Source: Streptomyces sp. TLI_171 (GTDB lineage Bacteria; Actinomycetota; Actinomycetes; Streptomycetales; Streptomycetaceae). Taken from it: a stretch of DNA of 64,000 nt. The translations under genes and the position numbers were made by a program. The stretch spans positions 124,001 through 188,000 of the forward strand of contig NZ_RAPS01000001.1 in the NCBI RefSeq assembly GCF_003610255.1, read 5' to 3'. The first letter of the stretch is position 1. Each line of letters starts with the position of its first letter. The notes under the pieces were generated by a model. It saw only the letters and a list, made by a program, of their open reading frames with translations. It ran no database searches and was not told where the DNA came from. Below are positions 1 through 8,920 of this stretch, piece by piece.

Positions 1-519
1 CTGCGGCTGGGCCGCTACACCACCGAGCAGCCCAGCTACTCGATCCTGCAGCGCGGGATCGAGGCCGACGTCCTGCCGGTGGCCGAGGAGTACGGGCTCG
101 GCGTGCTGGCGTGGAGCCCACTGGCCTCGGGCTGGCTGTCCGGCGCGGTCCGCGCGGGGCAGGAGATCACCACCCACCGCTCCGTCGTGATGCCGCAGCG
201 CTTCGACCCGGCCCACCCCGCCAACCGGGCCAGGCTGGAGGCCGTCGAGCGGCTGGCCGAGGTCGCCGACGGGGCCGGGCTGACGATGATCCAGCTCGCC
301 CTGGGCTTCGTCACCGCGCACCCCGCCGTGACGGCCGCGCTGATCGGCCCGCGCACCCTCGACCACCTGCACGCCCAGCTGGCCGCCGCCGACACGGTGC
401 TCCCGGCCGACGTCCTGGACGCGGTCGACGCGATCGTCGCCCCCGGCCTCGACCTGGCGCCGCACGAGAAGCACGACACCCCGCCGGCGCTGCTCGACCC
501 GAGCCTGCGCCGCCGCTGA
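1..519 (+). CDS. Aldo/keto reductase, C-terminal part
   Basis: The frame is open from the first base and ends at TGA 517-519, giving 172 residues; the N-terminal half, with the catalytic Tyr and Lys, lies outside the window. The visible part has hallmarks of the aldo/keto reductase TIM barrel: a segment reading GVLAWSPLASGWLSG (residues about 35-50), a loop with RFDP before an amphipathic helix, LALGFVTAHPAVTAALIGPRT, which matches the NADPH phosphate-binding region, and a C-terminal LDAVDAIVAPG helix. Family members reduce aldehydes and ketones with NADPH in the cytoplasm; the substrate cannot be told. It is convergent with the next gene and the two share a strong hairpin. Confidence 0.9.
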   Translation: MRLGRYTTEQPSYSILQRGIEADVLPVAEEYGLGVLAWSPLASGWLSGAVRAGQEITTHRSVVMPQRFDPAHPANRARLEAVERLAEVADGAGLTMIQLALGFVTAHPAVTAALIGPRTLDHLHAQLAAADTVLPADVLDAVDAIVAPGLDLAPHEKHDTPPALLDPSLRRR

Positions 520-551
520 GCCGCCGTCGACGGCCCACGGGCCGAGCAGCT

Positions 552-591
552 GGGCGTGGCCCGTCCGGCATCCGCCGGACGGGCCACGCCC
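552..591. terminator. Bidirectional terminator hairpin
   Basis: A perfect 18-bp inverted repeat (552-569 with 574-591) with a 4-base loop lies between two convergent genes, 32 bases after the reductase stop and 7 bases after the stop of the gene on the other strand. There is no clear T tract, as is common in streptomycetes. Confidence 0.85.
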
Positions 592-598
592 TCTTGCA

Positions 599-2942
599 CT
601 ACGGGTAGTTGACGACGTTGACCGGGACGGTTCCGCTCGGGGTGACCCCGCCGGTGTCGTTGATCACGTGGGAGATGGTGCCCACGTAGCCGAGCGAGAC
701 GGTGAGCAGGTCGTGGAACTTCACGCCCGCCGTGTTCGGGACCTCGAACGAGTGGTAGGCGTTCACCGCCGGGTTGACGTTGAAGTAGCAGTAGCTGCCC
801 AGCCCCCAGGCCTCGTGGCTGGTGACTCCGGCGCCCACCTTGTAGGCGGCGTAGCCGTTGAGGCCGTTCGGCCCGATCCAGGCGGCCTGGTTGGGCACGT
901 CGTAGGGCATCTCGTTCTGGAAGAAGATGGTCCGGCCGTTCTGGCCGTTCCAGGTGACCTCGTACTTCTGGTAGTGCTCGACGAACAGGCCGGTGGCGAG
1001 CACGTTGTTGCCGTTGACGATCAGTCCGTTGTCGGCGGTGTTGACCGTCCAGCCGAAGGTGCCGGCGGTGCCGTGGTCGGCGCGCCAGGCCCAGATGTGG
1101 TCGATGACCGTGTCGTTGCTGTTGACGATCAGGCTGGCGGTGGCCTTGCCGGCGACCTCGCCGCCGATCCGGAAGAACACGTCCTGGATGGTGGTCGGGT
1201 TGGCGGCGTGGCCGGCCGAGGCGCCGGTGGGGCCGACGGTCAGCAGGGCGGCCGAGTTGGTGGTGCCGGCGTCGAACAGCAGGCCCTTCAGCCGGACCCC
1301 GTCGACGTCGGCGACCTGCATCGCGTTGACGCCGTTGTCGGGGACGAAGGTGGGGTAACCGATGCCGAGCACCACGGTGTTGGCCTTGGTCACGTTCAGG
1401 GTCTGGTTGAGGTGGTAGACCCCGGGGGTGACGAACAGGTTGCAGCCCTGGGAGAGCGCGTTGTTGATGGTCGCGGCGGTGTCGCCGGCCTTGACCACGT
1501 AGAACTGGCTCATCGGGACGGAGGTGCCGGGGGTGCTGCCGGCCGCCCAGCTGGGGCCGGAGGCGTTGGTGCGCAGCGCGGGCTCGAAGACCCGGTACTT
1601 GCCGGAGCCGTCGACGTACAGGTAGGGCACGTCACGGGAGACGGGGGTGGTGGCCAGGGTGGTCTCGGGCGGGCTCGGGAAGGTGTTGGCGGGGGCGCCT
1701 GAGGTTCCGGAGAAGACCATGTTCCACACGCCGCCGGCCCAGCTGCCGAGGGCGCTGTCGCGGGTGTACCACTGCTGCTGGGAGGAGGACGCGGCCTGGC
1801 CGCTGACCTTGGTGTCGGCGATGTAGCCGCCGCTGGCCCAGCCGTAACTGGCCGGGTAGAGCGCGAGGTTGCCGTGCACGTCGATCCGGCGGAACGGCGC
1901 GGCCTGGGCGACGGCCCAGCGGTTGGTGCCGCTGGAGGGGTTGATCGCCAGGTTCTCGGCGGAGCGCCAGAAGTTCTGGGTCGCGTTGCCCGCGTCGGAG
2001 GCGTTGAAGGCGTCCACGGTGACGTCGCCGTTGATGGTCACGTCGTCGGGGTTCTGGCCGAGGCCGGCCACCGAGGTGTAGAAGCCGACGTTGGCCTGGA
2101 CGTTGTAGCTGCCGGGCTTGAACAGGTCGGCGACCCGGTTCTCGGAGAACTGCGCGGTCTGGGTGTCCTTCATGGTGGCGAACTGGGCGTCCAGTTGGGC
2201 CTGGATGGTGGCGCTGGACATGCTCGGGTCGTAGATGTGGACGTTCGGCCCGAAGTTGGGGGTGTCGGACTGGGTCGGACACGTCCGCCGGTGCTGCCGA
2301 TGGTGTAGGTCGCGCTGGCCACGGCCGAGTTGGTCAGGCCGGACTTGATGCCGATCGCCTTGACGGTGGTGGTGCTGCTGACCGTGATCGCCGTGCTGTA
2401 GAGCGCCGAGGAGGCGGTGGGGGTGGAGCCGTCGGTGGTGTACCGGATGCTCGCCCCGGCGGTGGCGTCGGACAGCGTCACCGACTGGGCGGTGGTGTAA
2501 CTGCCGCCCGCCGGGCTGAAGGTGGGCGCGGCGACGGCGCCGCCGGTGCTGCCATGGTGAAGCTGAAGTGCGGGGTGTCGTACTGCGGGCCGCTCTTCTC
2601 GTACGTGAACCAGTACTCCACGGTGTTGCCGGAGCTGAGCGAACTGACGGTCTGGGTCCAGACGCCGGCGTTGTTGGCCATCCGGAAGTTCTGCTGGTTC
2701 GCCCCGTTGACCAGGTAGTGGACGTCCACGTACAGCGCGGCCGTGGTCGGGGTGAAGCTGATCTGCAGCTGGGAGGAGTTGAGCTGGGTGGCGCTCTGCG
2801 TGTAGTCGGTCGCGGCGGCGGCCGGGCCGGCCAGGTTGAACAGCGCGGCGAGGGTGAGGGCGAGGGCGGCGAGCAGGGCCGCCGTCCTGCGGCGCGGCCG
2901 GCGTGGGTGGGGGTGCGGAAGGGTGGGGGTGGTCCTTCGCAT
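599..2942 (-). pseudogene. Secreted CBM56 + CHB_HEX_C + beta-helix protein, broken by two frameshifts
   Basis: Translated in three successive frames this is one 781-residue secreted protein. ATG at 2942 (GAGG upstream) starts a twin-arginine-rich signal peptide ending near AAAATD. Then come a CBM56-like module (YVDVHYLVNG...YWFTYE, about residues 45-128), a chitobiase/hexosaminidase C-terminal-type Ig module (TFSPAGGSYT...IRYTTDGSTPT, about 135-215), and a right-handed beta-helix domain from about residue 225 to the end. This family is often labelled coagulation factor 5/8 type protein in streptomycetes. One base appears missing near 2553 (between modules 1 and 2) and another near 2285 (between modules 2 and 3). 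CBM56 binds beta-1,3-glucan, so a fungal-wall glucanase role is likely, perhaps GH55- or GH87-like; the catalytic family is not settled. It could be a true pseudogene or an intact gene with sequence errors. Confidence 0.75.
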
Positions 2943-3032
2943 GGGAGTCCTCTCGCCCGGGTTCGCCAAATGAACACCGAGCCGAAGCGGTGGGTGGGGT
3001 TGGTGACGCCTTTCTACCGGTGGCACGGACCA

Positions 3033-3048
3033 CTGAGAGCGCTCTCAG
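3033..3048. promoter_or_regulatory. LacI-family operator palindrome
   Basis: CTGAGAGCGCTCTCAG is a perfect 16-bp palindrome, 91 bases upstream of the start of the secreted beta-helix gene. It resembles the CebR-type site TGGGAGCGCTCCCA and other sugar-responsive LacI operators of actinobacteria, so the gene is probably repressed until an oligosaccharide inducer appears. No LacI gene is in the window. Confidence 0.7.
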
Positions 3049-3129
3049 CCATCCTGTACGGCAGTGTTGAGGTCCTGATGAGTGACCGTCAAGTGGCGTG
3101 CACCGTTCACCTTTTGAAAGCGCACCGGC

Positions 3130-4434
3130 TCAGTTCAGGGCCGCGGCCTTGCGCAGCAGCACGGCCCGTTCCCGGGTGTTGCCGCACAGCCGGGCGGCCA
3201 GGTCGAGTTCGGCCCTGGCCTCCGCCGTGCGGCCCAGCCGGATCAGCAGTTCGCCCCGCACACCGGGCAGCAGGTGCGAGCCGGACAGGCGGCCGCTGGC
3301 GGCCAGGTCGTCGACCAGGTCGAGGGCCTGCTGCGGGTGCCCGGACATCGCGACGGCGACCGCCCGGTTGAGTTCGACCACCGGGGAGGGCGCCACCCGG
3401 CCGAGCGCCTCGTACAGCAGCACCACCTGTTCCCAGTCGGTCTGCGGCACGCCGGGCGCGGTCGCGTGGCAGGCGGCGATGGCGGCCTGCAGACCGTAGG
3501 GCCCGAGGCCGCGTCCGGCGGCGGAGGCCCGGGCGAGGGCGGCCAGGCCGCGGCGGATCGCGGAGCGGTCCCAGCGGCGCCGGTCCTGGTCCTCCAGCAG
3601 CACCGCCTCCCCGTCGGGCCCGGTGCGGGCGGGGAAGCGCGCGGCGGTGAGCTCGAACAGGGCGAGCAGCCCGTGCGCCTCCGGTTCGGCGGGCAGCAGC
3701 GCGGTCAGCATCCGGGCCAGCCGGACGGCCTCGTGGGCGAGGTCGGGCCGCAGCAGGTCGTCGCCGGCGGTCGCGGTGGAACCCTCGGTGAAGATCACGT
3801 ACAGCACGCTCAGCACCGCGCCGAGCCGTTCCCGGCGCTCCTCGGGGGCCGGCAGTTCGAACGGGACCTGCGCCGCGGCGATCGTCTTCTTGCCGCGGGT
3901 GATCCGGGCCTGGACGGTGGGGACGGCGACCAGGAAGGCGCGGGCGATCTCCTCGCTGGACAGGCCGCCGACCACCCGCAGGGTGAGCGCCACCCGGGCC
4001 TCGGGCGAGAGCACGGGGTGGCAGGCGGTGAACATCAGCGCGAGGACGTCGTCCTCGATCCGGTCCGGGTCCCAGGGCAGCTGCTCCGGCCGTCCCGGCC
4101 CGGCGCCGGCGCCGGACTCGGCGCCGCCCTCGGCGAGTTGGCCGGCCAGCAGGGCGTAGCGCCGGTCGAGGGCGGCGCGCCGGCGGAAGGCGTCGATGGC
4201 CCGCCGCCGGGCGGTGGTCAGCAGCCAGCCGACCGGGTTGGCGGGCTCGCCTTCCCTGGTCCAGGCGACCAGGGCTTCGGCGAGGGCGTCCTGGGCGACG
4301 TCCTCGGCGAGCGCGAAGTCCCCGGTGTAGCGGGCGAGCGCGCCGACGATCCGGGCGGACTCGATGCGCCAGAGGGCGCCGACGGCCCGCCGCGCCGCTT
4401 CCGCGACGGGCGGGCCGCCGTCGGCGGTCGGCAT
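3130..4434 (-). CDS. ECF sigma factor, ECF42-type with C-terminal TPR-like extension
   Basis: A 434-residue RNA polymerase sigma factor. Region 2 is visible as DFALAEDVAQDALAEALVAW (about residues 35-55), and region 4 as VVGGLSSEEIARAFLVAVPT followed by VQARITRGKKTI (about 165-195). The remaining about 220 residues are an alpha-helical repeat extension (DUF6596/TPR-like), which makes it far longer than an ordinary ECF and is typical of ECF42. It lacks a visible anti-sigma factor; known ECF42 factors are instead linked to DGPF/YCII proteins, exactly as here. The ATG at 4434 overlaps the TGA of the DGPF gene as TGATG, so translation is coupled. The extended frame upstream of 4434 is only the shadow of that neighbour. 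Confidence 0.92.
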   Translation of the reverse strand: MPTADGGPPVAEAARRAVGALWRIESARIVGALARYTGDFALAEDVAQDALAEALVAWTREGEPANPVGWLLTTARRRAIDAFRRRAALDRRYALLAGQLAEGGAESGAGAGPGRPEQLPWDPDRIEDDVLALMFTACHPVLSPEARVALTLRVVGGLSSEEIARAFLVAVPTVQARITRGKKTIAAAQVPFELPAPEERRERLGAVLSVLYVIFTEGSTATAGDDLLRPDLAHEAVRLARMLTALLPAEPEAHGLLALFELTAARFPARTGPDGEAVLLEDQDRRRWDRSAIRRGLAALARASAAGRGLGPYGLQAAIAACHATAPGVPQTDWEQVVLLYEALGRVAPSPVVELNRAVAVAMSGHPQQALDLVDDLAASGRLSGSHLLPGVRGELLIRLGRTAEARAELDLAARLCGNTRERAVLLRKAAALN

Positions 4435-4853
4435 CAGAGCTGACCGGTCCGCTCGCGCCACGCCCGCTCCTTGACGACCCATTCGTTGTCCTGCGGGAAC
4501 TCGTCGATGCCGGGCACCCGCCGCACCTCGCACTTGGAGCCGGGCATCGCGGGGAGCCGCTTCGCCCACTCGATCGCCTCCTCCTTGGAGGCCACGTCGA
4601 TCAGGTAGAAGCCGCCGAACAGTTCCTTGGTCTCACCGTACGGGCCGTCGGTGACCACCGGCGTCTCCCCGCTGAAGTCGACCACCACGCCGAGCGACGG
4701 GTCGTCCAGGCCCTCGGCGGCGACCAGCACGCCGGCCCGGATCAGCTCGTCGTTGAAGCGGCCGACCGTCTCCAGCATCTCCTCGAAGGGAGTCTCCATC
4801 ATCTTCGTCAGCGTCTCGTCCGACGCCCGCATGATCAGCATGTACTTCGCCAT
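4434..4853 (-). CDS. YCII/DGPF-domain protein, partner of ECF42
   Basis: A 139-residue cytoplasmic YCII-related protein. It begins MAKYMLIMRASDE, carries the core VTDGPYGETKELFGGFYLID (about residues 62-85), whose DGPYGE is the DGPF-type signature, and ends in a helix with W-ERTGQL. GAGGAG sits 7 bases before the ATG at 4853, which decides the start against a longer in-frame possibility. It is the first gene of a two-gene operon with the ECF42 sigma factor. The biochemical role of DGPF proteins is unknown; genetic linkage suggests sensing or modulation of the sigma factor. Confidence 0.92.
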   Translation of the reverse strand: MAKYMLIMRASDETLTKMMETPFEEMLETVGRFNDELIRAGVLVAAEGLDDPSLGVVVDFSGETPVVTDGPYGETKELFGGFYLIDVASKEEAIEWAKRLPAMPGSKCEVRRVPGIDEFPQDNEWVVKERAWRERTGQL

Positions 4854-5058
4854 GGCCGTTCTCCTCAGCTCCGGGGCCGCCTCTGGGGCCCTCTCTACCC
4901 CAGGTCGAACGGCGGCGGAGCGGATCGACACGAAGTCGCGAAAAACTCGTGGCGCCTTCCGGCGGGTGCACCGCCCCCGGATGGGTCTGCCCGGAGTGCC
5001 GCGCCGCAGAGCCGCCAGTTGACTGGGCGGACAGCGCGCGACCATGAGGGGAGTGACG

Positions 5059-6348
5059 GTGAATCCGCTCGACTGGTCGCTGCTGCACGGCGCGGTGCCG
5101 GTGCTGCTGCTGGTCGCGGGCTGGGTCTCGCTGCTCGGCCTGGCGGTCTCCGGCACTCCGCGCTGGTGGACCCGCCGGGTGCCGCTGGCGGTGCTGGTGG
5201 CGGCGGCGCTGACGGCGCTGATCGTGGTGGCGGTCGACCACTGGTGGCACCCGTTCCCGGAGGACCTGCCGAACGACGTGGTGCGGTGGATCGCGATCGC
5301 GCTGCTCGGGCTCTGCCTCGCGGCGGTCCGGCTGCCGGTGCTGCGCCGGCGTGGCCGCGTCCTGGCGCCGGTGGCGGCGGCGCTGGTGGTGTCGATGGCC
5401 GCGAGCGAGGTCAACCGGCACTACCAGGAGTACCCGACGCTGCGGGCGATGCTCGCGCCGCGGACGGACGCGCTGCCCACCGGGCGGACGGCGAACACGG
5501 TGGCGGTCCCGCCGGGCCGGACGCTGTCGGAGGTGTGGCGGCCGCCGTCCGGGCTGCCCGCGAAGGGCACGCTGTCCTCGGTGGCGGTCCCCGGCACGAC
5601 GTCGGGCTTCCGCGCCCGGGACGGCTACGTCTACCTGCCGCCCGCGTACCGGGCCGATCCGCGGCCGCTGCTGCCGGTGGTGGTGCTGATGGCGGGTCAG
5701 CCCGGTTCGCCCGCGGACTGGGTGAACTCGGGCGGCGTCCAGCAGGTCCTGGACGACTTCGCGGCCGCGCACGGCGGGCTGGCGCCGGTGGTGGTGATGG
5801 TCGACCCGCTCGGCTCGGAGCTGGGCAACACGCTCTGCATGGACTCCTCGCTGGGGAAGGTCCAGACGTACCTGGCGCAGGACGTGCCGGACTGGGTCCG
5901 CGCGCACCTGCAGACCGCCACCGACCGGCGGGCCCGGTCGATCGGCGGGATCTCCTTCGGCGGCACCTGCTCGCTGCAGCTGGCCGTCAACGCCCCCCAG
6001 GTGTACGGCTCGTTCGCCGACCTCTCGGGCCAGTCCGAACCGACCCTGGGCAGTCACGACGAGACGGTGAAGGAGGCGTTCGGCGGCGACGAGTCGGCGT
6101 TCGACGCCGTCGACCCGGCGCACCTGATGGCCCGTCGGACGTTCCCGGACACCGCGGGGCTGTTCATGGTCGGCTCCGCCGACGGCGAGTTCGAGCCGCA
6201 GCAACGCCAGATGTACGCGGCCGCGACGGCGGCGGGCATGCACACCGAGTTCCGGACGGTGCCCGGCGGGCACAACTGGTCGACTTTCCACGCCGAGATC
6301 ACGGTCGCGGTGCCGTGGCTGGCCCGGCAGCAAGGACTGATCCGATGA
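5059..6348 (+). CDS. Membrane-anchored esterase, alpha/beta hydrolase (esterase D type)
   Basis: A 429-residue protein with three or four N-terminal membrane segments (about residues 7-115) followed by an extracytoplasmic alpha/beta hydrolase domain. The nucleophile elbow is GGISFGGTC (GxSxG) and the likely catalytic His is in PGGHNWSTF near the C-terminus. GTG 5059 is preferred because GAGGGGAG lies 5 bases before it; an in-frame ATG at 5044 overlaps that Shine-Dalgarno sequence. The stop overlaps the ATG of the next gene (ATGA at 6345-6348). Given its MprF-like partner, it may hydrolyse aminoacyl lipids, as hydrolases paired with aminoacyl-phosphatidylglycerol synthases do elsewhere. That function is inferred from context; the substrate is not visible. 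Confidence 0.85.
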   Translation: MNPLDWSLLHGAVPVLLLVAGWVSLLGLAVSGTPRWWTRRVPLAVLVAAALTALIVVAVDHWWHPFPEDLPNDVVRWIAIALLGLCLAAVRLPVLRRRGRVLAPVAAALVVSMAASEVNRHYQEYPTLRAMLAPRTDALPTGRTANTVAVPPGRTLSEVWRPPSGLPAKGTLSSVAVPGTTSGFRARDGYVYLPPAYRADPRPLLPVVVLMAGQPGSPADWVNSGGVQQVLDDFAAAHGGLAPVVVMVDPLGSELGNTLCMDSSLGKVQTYLAQDVPDWVRAHLQTATDRRARSIGGISFGGTCSLQLAVNAPQVYGSFADLSGQSEPTLGSHDETVKEAFGGDESAFDAVDPAHLMARRTFPDTAGLFMVGSADGEFEPQQRQMYAAATAAGMHTEFRTVPGGHNWSTFHAEITVAVPWLARQQGLIR

Positions 6349-8867
6349 GCCAGGCACAGACGACCGAGGCCGCCCCCCGCTCCCCCGGCCCGGCCCGCGG
6401 CTGGCGGCGCTGGCAGCTCGCGCTCGCCCCGCTCGGCGCGCAGCTGCGCTCCGCCCCGCTGACGCTGGCGTTGCTGGCCGCGCTCTGGGTGGTCGGCGCG
6501 GCCACCGGGTCGCTGGCCGACGGTCCCTCGCCGTCGCTGCTGGAGCAGGTCGGGGTGGGCCTGCCCACGCTGGAGGCGGGCCGCTGGTGGACTCCGGTCA
6601 GCTCGCTGCTGTGGTGTTCCGGTCTCGCGCCGTACCTGCTGCTGAGCCTGCTGCTGGTGCTGGTCGGCCCGTTCGCCGAGCGGCGACTGGGCTCCCCGCT
6701 GTCGGCCGCGGTGCTGGTGGCCGGCCAGGTCCTCGGCACCCTGCTGGGGACGGCCCTGGTGCGGCTCGGCGTGGCGGCGGACCTGGGCTGGACGCAGGAC
6801 ATCCAGGACCAGATCGCCGTCAGCCCGGGCGCCGGACTGGTCGCCCTCGCGGCCGTGCTGAGCTTCCGGCTGACCGCGCTCTGGCGCCGCCGGCTGCGGC
6901 TGCTGGTGGTGCTGGTCCCACTGGTGATGGCGCTGTACGTGGGCCACCTGCAGGGGGTGCAGCGGCTGGCGGGGGCGGTGTGCGGCCTGCTCGGCGGGGC
7001 GCTGCTGCACCGCCGGCCGCTGCGCCGCCCCCACCGGGCGTCGTTCACCGAGACCCGGGTGCTGGTCGCGCTGTGCGTGGCGGCGACGGCGCTCGGTCCG
7101 CTGATCGCCTCGCTGTACGACAACGCGATCGGGCCCTTCGACTCCTTCGCGGACCTGTACTTCTCGCACGGCCCGTCGGCGCAGGAGATCGCGGACGCCT
7201 GCGCCGGGTCGGCGCAGGCCTGCGCCCGGGCGCACTCGGTGGACCGGTTCTTCGACTCGCCGGGCCGGCTGATGGCCGCCCTGGTGCCGGCCCTGCTGCT
7301 GGTGCTCGGCGAGGGCCTGCGCCGCGGCCTGCGGCTGGCCCGGTGGCTCACCCAGGTCACCGAGCTGGCGTGGATCGCCGTGCTCTGCTGGCTGCTGGCG
7401 CTGAACTACCACGACTTCGCGGCGGACGGCGGCGCCGCCTACCTGTTCGAGCTGATCGGGGAGGCCCTGCTGCTGCCGGCCGCGATCGTGGTGCTGCTGG
7501 CCGTCACCCGCCGCTCCTTCGACCAGCGGCTGCCCCGCCGGGACGTGCGCCGCCTCGCCCTGGTGCTCGGCGGGGCACTGCTCGCCACCGGCGTCGCCTA
7601 CGTCGGGATCGGCTGGCTGCTGCGCGACCAGTACGAGCCGCGGGCGACCCCGGGGCGGCTGTTCGCCGGGCTGCCCTCGGAGCTGCTGCCGCCCGCGTAC
7701 AACGACCTGCTGCCGGACTACCCGGTGGCGGTCGGCGCGGGTGCCCGGTTCCTGGAGAACTACCTGGGCGTGCTGTTCTGGCTGGTCGCGCTGGTCGCGC
7801 TGCTGCTGGCGTTCCGCCGGCCGGTGGTGCACGGCGACGCGGCGGACGCCGACCGGGCCCGGGCGCTGCTGACGGAGCACGGCGGCTCGACGCTGTCGTT
7901 CGTCTCCACCTGGGACGGCAACCACTACTGGTTCGACGAGCAGGGCCGCGCCGCCGTGCCGTACCGGGTGATCGCCACCGTGGCGCTGACCACCGGCGAC
8001 CCGTTCGGCGAGCCCGCCGCCCGCCGCCGGGCGGTGGCCGGCTTCGCCGCGTACTGCGACGCGCGCGGCTGGACCCCGTGCTTCTACAGCTGCACCCCGG
8101 AGATCCGGGAGGCCGCCGAGGAGCTCGGTTGGCGGTCGCTGCAGGTGGCCGAGGACACCGTGGTGCCGCTGCCCGAGCTGGCGTTCACCGGAAAGAAGTG
8201 GCAGGACATCCGGACCTCGCTGAACAAGGCCGGCAAGGCCGGGATCACCGCCGAGTGGTGGACCTACCGGGACGCGCCGATCGCGGTCCGCGACCAGGTC
8301 CGGTCGATCTCCGAGGAGTGGGTCTCCGACAAGGGCCTGCCGGAGATGGGTTTCACCCTGGGCGGGCTGGACGAGCTGGCCGACCCGGCGGTGCGGATGC
8401 TGATCGCGGTCGACGGCGACCGGACGGTGCACGGCCTGACCAGCTGGATGCCGGTCTACGAGGCGGGCGAACCGGTCGGCTGGACGCTGGACTTCATGCG
8501 CCGCCGCACGGAGGGCTTCCGCGGCGTGATGGAGTTCCTGATCGCCTCGGCGGCGCTGGGCTTCAAGGAGGAGGGCGCCCGCTTCCTGTCGCTCTCCGGC
8601 GCGCCGCTGGCCCGCGCGGAGCGCGGCGAGCCGCCGACGGCGCTGCAGCGCCTGCTGGACTGGATGGGCGGGGTGCTGGAGCCGGTGTACGGCTTCCGCT
8701 CGCTGCTCGCGTTCAAGGCGAAGTTCCAGCCGGAGTACCGGCCGATGTACATGGTCTACCCGGATCCGGCGGCGCTCGCGGCCATCACCCGGGCGATCGG
8801 CAAGGCGTACCTGCCGCACCTGACACCCGCTCAGGGCGTCCGCCTGATGCGCAGGCTCTCGGCCTGA
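6345..8867 (+). CDS. MprF/LPG-synthase-like protein with rhomboid-like membrane domain (DUF2156)
   Basis: An 840-residue protein. Residues about 25-230 form a six-helix rhomboid-like membrane region, but the usual GxSG serine motif is replaced by VSPGAGLV, so protease activity is unlikely. More membrane helices follow to about residue 480 (including LVALVALLLAFR). The C-terminal about 340 residues are a DUF2156 GNAT-like catalytic domain: TLSFVSTWDGNHYWF, LGWRSLQVAEDTVVPL, GKKWQDIRTSLNKAGKAG, and YGFRSLLAFKAKFQPEYRP. This domain uses aminoacyl-tRNA to aminoacylate phosphatidylglycerol or diacylglycerol, altering surface charge and cationic-peptide resistance. It starts inside the esterase stop codon and is the second gene of that operon. 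The amino acid used cannot be read from sequence. Confidence 0.87.
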   Translation: MSQAQTTEAAPRSPGPARGWRRWQLALAPLGAQLRSAPLTLALLAALWVVGAATGSLADGPSPSLLEQVGVGLPTLEAGRWWTPVSSLLWCSGLAPYLLLSLLLVLVGPFAERRLGSPLSAAVLVAGQVLGTLLGTALVRLGVAADLGWTQDIQDQIAVSPGAGLVALAAVLSFRLTALWRRRLRLLVVLVPLVMALYVGHLQGVQRLAGAVCGLLGGALLHRRPLRRPHRASFTETRVLVALCVAATALGPLIASLYDNAIGPFDSFADLYFSHGPSAQEIADACAGSAQACARAHSVDRFFDSPGRLMAALVPALLLVLGEGLRRGLRLARWLTQVTELAWIAVLCWLLALNYHDFAADGGAAYLFELIGEALLLPAAIVVLLAVTRRSFDQRLPRRDVRRLALVLGGALLATGVAYVGIGWLLRDQYEPRATPGRLFAGLPSELLPPAYNDLLPDYPVAVGAGARFLENYLGVLFWLVALVALLLAFRRPVVHGDAADADRARALLTEHGGSTLSFVSTWDGNHYWFDEQGRAAVPYRVIATVALTTGDPFGEPAARRRAVAGFAAYCDARGWTPCFYSCTPEIREAAEELGWRSLQVAEDTVVPLPELAFTGKKWQDIRTSLNKAGKAGITAEWWTYRDAPIAVRDQVRSISEEWVSDKGLPEMGFTLGGLDELADPAVRMLIAVDGDRTVHGLTSWMPVYEAGEPVGWTLDFMRRRTEGFRGVMEFLIASAALGFKEEGARFLSLSGAPLARAERGEPPTALQRLLDWMGGVLEPVYGFRSLLAFKAKFQPEYRPMYMVYPDPAALAAITRAIGKAYLPHLTPAQGVRLMRRLSA

Positions 8868-8874
8868 ACCCGCG

Positions 8875-8908
8875 GCCGGGTGGCGGACCTGACGGCCCGT
8901 CACCCGGC
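8875..8908. terminator. Convergent-gene hairpin
   Basis: GCCGGGTG (8875-8882) pairs with CACCCGGC (8901-8908) between two convergent genes, and the loop contains most of a second palindrome, TGACGGCCCGTCA (8890-8902). It probably ends transcription from both sides. Confidence 0.5.
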
Positions 8909-8920
8909 GCGGGGCCCGGT

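Noticed and set aside
599..2977. Single 792-residue minus-strand reading frame
   Set aside because: Its first 250 residues are low-complexity shadow translation; the real N-terminal modules are in the other two frames, so the gene is better described as frameshifted.
6345..7400. Rhomboid protease
   Set aside because: The membrane layout is rhomboid-like but the catalytic GxSG is absent.
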